DNA from: Stercorarius parasiticus
Lineage: Eukaryota; Chordata; Aves; Charadriiformes; Stercorariidae
DNA: 64,000 bases
Assembly: GCA_013396915.1 (NCBI GenBank)
Contig: VWZL01000686.1
Coordinates: 286,143 to 350,142 of the forward strand
Direction: 5' to 3'
The notes beneath the pieces were generated by a model, which worked only from the letters and a program-made list of their open reading frames with translations, ran no database searches and was not told the origin of the DNA. A program made the translations under genes and the position numbers. This document shows, piece by piece, positions 63,201-64,000 of this stretch; the first letter of the stretch is position 1; each line of letters starts with the position of its first letter.

Positions 63201-63418
63201 ACGAGGTTCTAGATAAACCTACATTTGCATAGGTCAACTACAAACTCCCAAGGACCTCCAAGGAGAGAAAGCCACTTACCGGTTCCCAATAGTTAAACGT
63301 CTCATCACAATCAGAGATGTTGCTTAAGAGAGCTGCACAGAACCTGGCTGAGATGAGACACTTGAAAGCTGTTGATCCTTCAGGGGCCCAGACTTGTCCT
63401 GCTTTGCTCCCAGATGAC
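30136..63418 (-). CDS. ALG9: ALG9 alpha-1,2-mannosyltransferase, 14 exons, first exon outside window
   Basis: ALG9 is a multi-spanning ER membrane enzyme of glycosyltransferase family 22. It transfers mannose from dolichol-phosphate-mannose in alpha-1,2 linkage to the Man6 and Man8 lipid-linked oligosaccharides of the N-glycan pathway; that role is known from the family. Seen here: 14 exons on the minus strand that join without a frame break into 567 residues plus stop. The near N-terminal acidic motif [10 protein letters not shown] (segment residues 37-46) is the loop-1 region containing the Asp-Glu pair, and the family-22 signature HKEERF lies at segment residues 322-327. A basic tail ends in RKKMGG. 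Human ALG9 is about 611 residues as I recall, so roughly 45 N-terminal residues are missing, which fits one exon beyond 64000. All introns are GT-AG. Identification rests on recall of the ALG9 family over the whole length and is strong. Confidence 0.97.
31830..31985 (-). repeat. probable MIR-type SINE relic
   Basis: Contains CACTGGAGAGGGGAAACTGA followed by GGCAGAAAG, then GAGACTGAGCAAG, the recognisable reverse-complement MIR 3' core. The remainder to ~31985 is weaker. Confidence 0.5.
35341..35600. promoter_or_regulatory. candidate intronic enhancer
   Basis: Dense homeodomain-type cores (ATAATTAGCTGG, TCTAATTCAATTAGCAG), CCATTTATCA, CATTTGCA, and a perfect palindromic CRE TGACGTCA at 35501-35508, all within about 170 bp. 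CpG sites are rare elsewhere in this intron. The pattern resembles conserved developmental enhancers, but conservation cannot be tested from one sequence. Confidence 0.35.
36965..37045 (-). repeat. probable MIR-type SINE relic
   Basis: Plus strand reads GAGAAACTGCAACACAGGGAG, then TTTAAGAGACCTGGACAGAGTC, similar to the reverse complement of the MIR core (GGAAACTGAGGCACAGAGAGG...). Short and diverged. Confidence 0.35.
40578..40708 (-). CDS. ALG9: ALG9 exon 14
   Basis: 131 bp: 43 codons (residues 484-526) plus two bases of a split Arg. Encodes [20 protein letters not shown], then [20 protein letters not shown] and DAS. Acceptor TTTCTGCAG, donor TTCCAG|GTATGC. It is isolated between two large introns but is unambiguous from phase and content. 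Confidence 0.96.
40709..48190 (-). other. ALG9 intron 13
   Basis: 7.5 kb. Holds an old CR1/L3-type relic at about 41.1-41.37 kb. The remainder is AT-rich and without recognisable exons. Open frames such as those near 42.1-42.7 kb show no family motif and are not flanked by credible splice sites. Confidence 0.6.
41100..41370 (-). mobile_element. ancient CR1/L3-type LINE relic
   Basis: The plus strand matches, by eye and with many changes, the reverse complement of old CR1/L3-like 3' regions. A block beginning TTAGAAAGCTTTCCTGATGT is followed by ACATGGAAAACATCATTTTC, then GTTTTTATATACTAGAG and a further TCTTCTCTAC stretch, in the order expected. No reading frame survives. Boundaries are approximate. 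Confidence 0.5.
48191..48320 (-). CDS. ALG9: ALG9 exon 13
   Basis: 130 bp. One base completes the split Asn, then 43 codons (residues 441-483) ending in phase 0. Encodes [18 protein letters not shown] and [19 protein letters not shown], a conserved C-terminal luminal block. Acceptor TTCTCTGCAG, donor ATAT|GTAAGG. A 7.5-kb intron follows. Confidence 0.96.
48321..48638 (-). other. ALG9 intron 12
   Basis: 318 bp with consensus-like ends. No internal feature recognised. Confidence 0.7.
48639..48786 (-). CDS. ALG9: ALG9 exon 12
   Basis: 148 bp. Two bases finish the split Gly, then 48 codons (residues 392-439) and two bases of a split Asn. Encodes the start of the C-terminal soluble part: [17 protein letters not shown], then [20 protein letters not shown]. 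Acceptor CTTCCGTAG, donor GATAA|GTAAGT. Confidence 0.96.
48787..49260 (-). other. ALG9 intron 11, 3' part
   Basis: Intron sequence between the microsatellite next to the CR1 and exon 12. Nothing recognised apart from the exon 12 acceptor. Confidence 0.55.
49262..49345 (+). repeat. CA/TA-type microsatellite region
   Basis: Alternating CATA, TATA and CA units ending in a pure (CA)n run near 49321-49337, immediately downstream of the CR1 3' terminus on the element's strand. CR1 elements do not end in CA repeats, so this is probably an independent simple repeat. Confidence 0.75.
49361..49874 (-). mobile_element. 5'-truncated CR1 LINE, 3' end
   Basis: The plus strand shows the reverse complement of a CR1 tail. 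It starts with the ATTCTATG-type 3' terminal repeat (agaatcatagaatc) and the GGACCTTTGAGATCATCAAG block. The minus strand reads the CR1 ORF2 C-terminus, with [20 protein letters not shown] near the start and [20 protein letters not shown] near the end, open for about 126 codons. The element breaks off at about 49874. It is fairly well preserved, hence a relatively young subfamily, and lies in the same orientation as ALG9 within intron 11. Confidence 0.93.
50035..50164 (-). CDS. ALG9: ALG9 exon 11
   Basis: 130 bp: 43 codons (residues 348-390) plus one base of a split Gly. Reads [20 protein letters not shown], then a hydrophobic segment ending SVALFR. Acceptor TTTCCTCAG. The donor is CAGAG|GTTGGT, with an unusual T at +3. 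A second GT lies 4 nt further on, but using it would shift the frame. Confidence 0.95.
50165..51774 (-). other. ALG9 intron 10
   Basis: 1.6 kb between exons 10 and 11. Ordinary intron; no repeat or extra exon recognised. Confidence 0.6.
51775..51929 (-). CDS. ALG9: ALG9 exon 10 (HKEERF signature)
   Basis: 155 bp. Two bases complete a split Val, then 51 codons (residues 297-347) ending in phase 0. Contains the glycosyltransferase family 22 hallmark HKEERF at residues 322-327, followed by [20 protein letters not shown]. Acceptor CTTTCAG, donor CTTCAG|GTAAGT. This is the most diagnostic exon in the window. Confidence 0.97.
51930..53834 (-). other. ALG9 intron 9
   Basis: 1.9 kb. Contains the tRNA-like B-box fragment near 53.1 kb; otherwise nothing recognised. 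Confidence 0.55.
53105..53185 (+). repeat. tRNA-derived SINE fragment with B box
   Basis: AGCCCAGGTTCAATCCCAAC includes a perfect RNA polymerase III B-box pattern (GGTTCAATCCC), preceded by CAGTGGACAGAAGAGC, which resembles the head of MIR-type SINEs. There is no convincing tRNA cloverleaf, so I call a SINE relic rather than a tRNA gene. Confidence 0.35.
53835..53957 (-). CDS. ALG9: ALG9 exon 9
   Basis: 123 bp. Two bases complete the split Gly, then 40 codons (residues 256-295) and one base of a split Val. Encodes [20 protein letters not shown] and the following membrane segment, ending LLQKFH. Acceptor CATCCTTCAG, donor CATG|GTGAGT. Confidence 0.96.
53958..59059 (-). other. ALG9 intron 8
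   Basis: 5.1 kb, mostly unique sequence. It includes an A-rich microsatellite at 56403-56440. Short open frames here lack family resemblance and splice logic. No clear transposon recognised, though diverged ones could be missed by eye. Confidence 0.6.
56403..56440 (+). repeat. A-rich microsatellite
   Basis: A run of adenines broken by single guanines and ending in GAGAGAGG. It may be a decayed poly(A) tail or replication slippage. Likely length-polymorphic. Confidence 0.85.
59060..59165 (-). CDS. ALG9: ALG9 exon 8
   Basis: 106 bp: 35 codons (residues 220-254) plus one base of a split Gly. Reads [20 protein letters not shown], then [15 protein letters not shown]. The D-S-Y-Y-Y-G-K and H-G-P-D-L-Y-G motifs are typical of the ALG9 subgroup. 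Acceptor CTTTCAG, donor TATG|GTGAGT. A 5.1-kb intron follows. Confidence 0.96.
59308..59395 (-). CDS. ALG9: ALG9 exon 7
   Basis: 88 bp. One base finishes the split Gly, then 29 codons (residues 191-219) ending in phase 0. Encodes [20 protein letters not shown] and a hydrophobic helix running into exon 8. Acceptor CTTTCAG, donor TTTTTG|GTAAGT. The intron to exon 8 is only 142 bp. Confidence 0.95.
59396..60501 (-). other. ALG9 introns 5 and 6 (flanking exon 6)
   Basis: Two short introns, 59893-60501 and 59396-59756, either side of exon 6. Nothing beyond splice signals recognised. Confidence 0.6.
59757..59892 (-). CDS. ALG9: ALG9 exon 6
   Basis: 136 bp. Two bases complete the split Ala, then 44 codons (residues 146-189) and two bases of a split Gly. 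Encodes [20 protein letters not shown], then the glycine- and alanine-rich membrane segment [19 protein letters not shown]. Acceptor TGTTGCAG, donor TTGG|GTAAGG. Confidence 0.96.
60502..60590 (-). CDS. ALG9: ALG9 exon 5
   Basis: 89 bp. The first base completes the split Lys, 29 codons follow (residues 116-144), and one base of a split Ala closes it. Reads [19 protein letters not shown] followed by [10 protein letters not shown], a family-conserved membrane and loop region. Acceptor CTTCCTTAG, donor CTGCAG|GTAAGT, a near-consensus site. Confidence 0.96.
60591..61512 (-). other. ALG9 intron 4
   Basis: 922 bp of unique-looking AT-rich intron bounded by the exon 4 donor and exon 5 acceptor. No repeat, coding exon or RNA gene recognised. 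Confidence 0.6.
61513..61583 (-). CDS. ALG9: ALG9 exon 4
   Basis: 71 bp encoding 23 codons plus two bases of a split Lys (residues 92-115). It encodes a hydrophobic membrane segment ([20 protein letters not shown]). Acceptor TCTCCTAG, donor ACAA|GTGAGT. The pyrimidine tract is short, and a probable LTR begins 38 nt upstream of the acceptor, leaving little original intron for branch point and polypyrimidine signals. Confidence 0.95.
61622..62256 (+). mobile_element. probable solo LTR of an avian endogenous retrovirus
   Basis: Begins TGCCATGGTTTGGGCC, like the TGTCATGGTTT start of many avian LTRs. It is followed by an A-rich block with AATAAA-type motifs, then a stretch resembling the typical CAGTTTGGGTCACCTG segment, and could end in AACCAGGACA. 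A 5-bp flank, acagt on the left versus acaat on the right, may be a decayed target-site duplication. An alternative end is 62459, with flanking cagt on both sides. No gag, pol or env reading frame is present. It lies in ALG9 intron 3, antisense to the gene. Class is not certain. Confidence 0.6.
61964..62024 (+). repeat. imperfect internal repeat of AGAGCCA-type units in the LTR
   Basis: Units related to GAGCCACTGAAGCAG, GAGCCATTGGAGAA and GAGCCAAAGAAGCAG follow each other with CATTGAAGAA linkers. This is a short degenerate direct repeat inside the LTR-like element. Confidence 0.5.
62257..62949 (-). other. ALG9 intron 3 remainder
   Basis: Between the probable LTR end and exon 3. The first ~200 bp (to 62459) may still belong to the LTR element. 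The rest is ordinary AT-rich intron with an A-run near 62637-62649. No exon or RNA gene seen. Confidence 0.5.
62950..63084 (-). CDS. ALG9: ALG9 exon 3
   Basis: 135 bp, exactly 45 codons in phase 0 on both sides (segment residues 47-91). Acceptor ATTGTAG, donor CAAG|GTAAAT. It begins [17 protein letters not shown] and ends RVLQTNK. The [14 protein letters not shown] block is the strongly conserved luminal region after the DE motif in ALG9-type mannosyltransferases. The intron before it is only 195 bp. Confidence 0.96.
63280..63418 (-). CDS. ALG9: ALG9 exon 2
   Basis: 139 bp. It is entered after a pyrimidine-rich acceptor ending in GGACTAG and left through CCG|GTAAGT. The first base completes a codon begun in the missing exon 1, then 46 codons follow (segment residues 1-46). 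It encodes the [15 protein letters not shown] stretch, an NIS N-glycosylation sequon (residues 33-35) and the conserved DETFNYWEP motif with the acidic pair thought to sit in the first luminal catalytic loop of this fold. Confidence 0.95.
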
Positions 63419-63719
63419 CTAGTCCAAAGAAAAAATACAAATATGCACCAAGACTCAGTAACAAGATCAAGAGTAGCAAGGTGACATGAGCCAAAGAACC
63501 GACAAGCATATTTGCATTTAAGCACTGTATAGGTACAGATAAGTCATTCACCGCTTGCTTTGGGGGATGCCAATTCCCTCCCAAGGAAGCACCCAAGGAT
63601 CCCCCCTCACCACACCGAAGCAAGGGCCCTGAGTGCTTAACCCACCGCTGCCAGACAGCCCCCTTGGACCTCCTCCTCCTCCTCCTCTCCCCGACAAGAG
63701 AGAGCAAGGCCACACACTA
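63419..63719 (-). other. ALG9 intron 1, 3' portion
   Basis: Non-coding DNA between the CpG block and exon 2. It contains a small (CCT)n tract around 63669-63687 and a good polypyrimidine tract before the exon 2 acceptor. The minus strand is open in one frame through much of this stretch, but that frame has no ATG start and shows no ALG9 similarity before the acceptor. Confidence 0.7.
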
Positions 63720-64000
63720 CTGCCGCAGGCCCCGGAGGAGCTCCACCGAAGGAAGGCCGGGCAGACCTATTCCCACCCCACACGCTAACCCGGCCGGGCA
63801 CCCACCACGGCCACGCGGGGCTCTGGGTACGTTGGAGACGGAAAAACCCGACACCGCGCGGCCGGCGTTGGGGCTGCCAAGCCCCGACGGACGGCCCCGA
63901 TCGCGCCCGAGTGACGGTTGCAGAACCCGCCCACGCGAGACGGCCGCGCGCCGCCCGGGGTGGGGGTCACGCGCGCGGCGCCCGCTGCAGCCCGGCCCCG
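63720..64000 (-). promoter_or_regulatory. CpG-rich block, likely edge of ALG9 promoter island
   Basis: The last ~280 bp are strongly GC- and CpG-rich, unlike anything else in the window, with many CG dinucleotides such as GCGCGCGGCGC and GGCCGCGCG. It lies upstream of exon 2 on the ALG9 strand and contains no ATG on that strand. I read it as the start of intron 1 or the 5' end of the transcription unit, with the first exon straddling or beyond the right edge. A bidirectional promoter is possible. Confidence 0.6.

Noticed and set aside
63324..63713. 129-codon minus-strand frame overlapping exon 2
   Set aside because: Starts at GTG and uses a different frame from the ALG9 exon; a shadow of the real exon.
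63785..63970. Open frame in the CpG block as ALG9 exon 1
   Set aside because: No ATG on that strand, arginine- and proline-rich GC-driven translation, and no fit to the ALG9 N-terminus or donor phase.
1..64000. CRISPR arrays, prokaryotic operons, phage or insertion sequences
   Set aside because: None present; repeat classes, splicing and composition are those of a bird nuclear genome.

Overview
This is bird genomic DNA. The evidence is two 5'-truncated CR1 LINE tails carrying avian-style CR1 3' ends (5.75-6.06 kb and 49.36-49.87 kb), an avian-type retroviral LTR in an intron (61.6-62.3 kb), sparse tRNA-derived SINE remnants, and a split vertebrate gene whose exons read cleanly through GT-AG introns. 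No prokaryotic gene organisation, CRISPR array or operon is present. The species cannot be named from the sequence alone.

The right-hand 34 kb (30.1-64.0 kb) holds one gene on the minus strand: ALG9, the alpha-1,2-mannosyltransferase that uses dolichol-phosphate-mannose to build the lipid-linked oligosaccharide in the ER lumen. I placed fourteen coding exons by their splice sites and reading phase. They join into an uninterrupted frame of 567 residues ending in a stop at 30136-30138. Every junction keeps phase, so the gene looks intact. The start codon and first coding exon are not in the window. The minus strand has no ATG between about 63.55 kb and the right edge, and that edge is a CpG-rich promoter-like block, so exon 1 should lie just beyond 64000. 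Exons 2-8 are compact (59.06-63.42 kb). Exons 9-13 are spread over 48.2-54.0 kb, and exons 14 and 15 stand alone behind introns of 7.5 and 10.3 kb.

The introns carry a probable LTR only 38 nt from the exon 4 splice acceptor, a fairly young sense-oriented CR1 next to a weak exon 11 donor, an old CR1/L3-type relic (41.1-41.4 kb), a tRNA-like B-box fragment (53.1 kb), and an enhancer-like block in intron 14 with several homeodomain-type cores and a perfect palindromic CRE (35.3-35.6 kb).

The left-hand 30 kb (1-30.0 kb) lies downstream of ALG9. I found no convincing protein-coding exon, CpG island or structural RNA there. PPP2R1B, which I recall as the neighbour on this side in mammals, was not recognised. 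What can be supported is one CR1 tail, several minus-oriented MIR-type SINE relics, simple repeats, one perfect hairpin, two candidate conserved or regulatory blocks, and an unassigned pair of homologous ~265-bp segments at 4.97-5.23 and 8.09-8.35 kb. I see no new multi-gene system. The most useful leads are the duplicated unknown element, the LTR beside the exon 4 acceptor and the intron 14 enhancer candidate.
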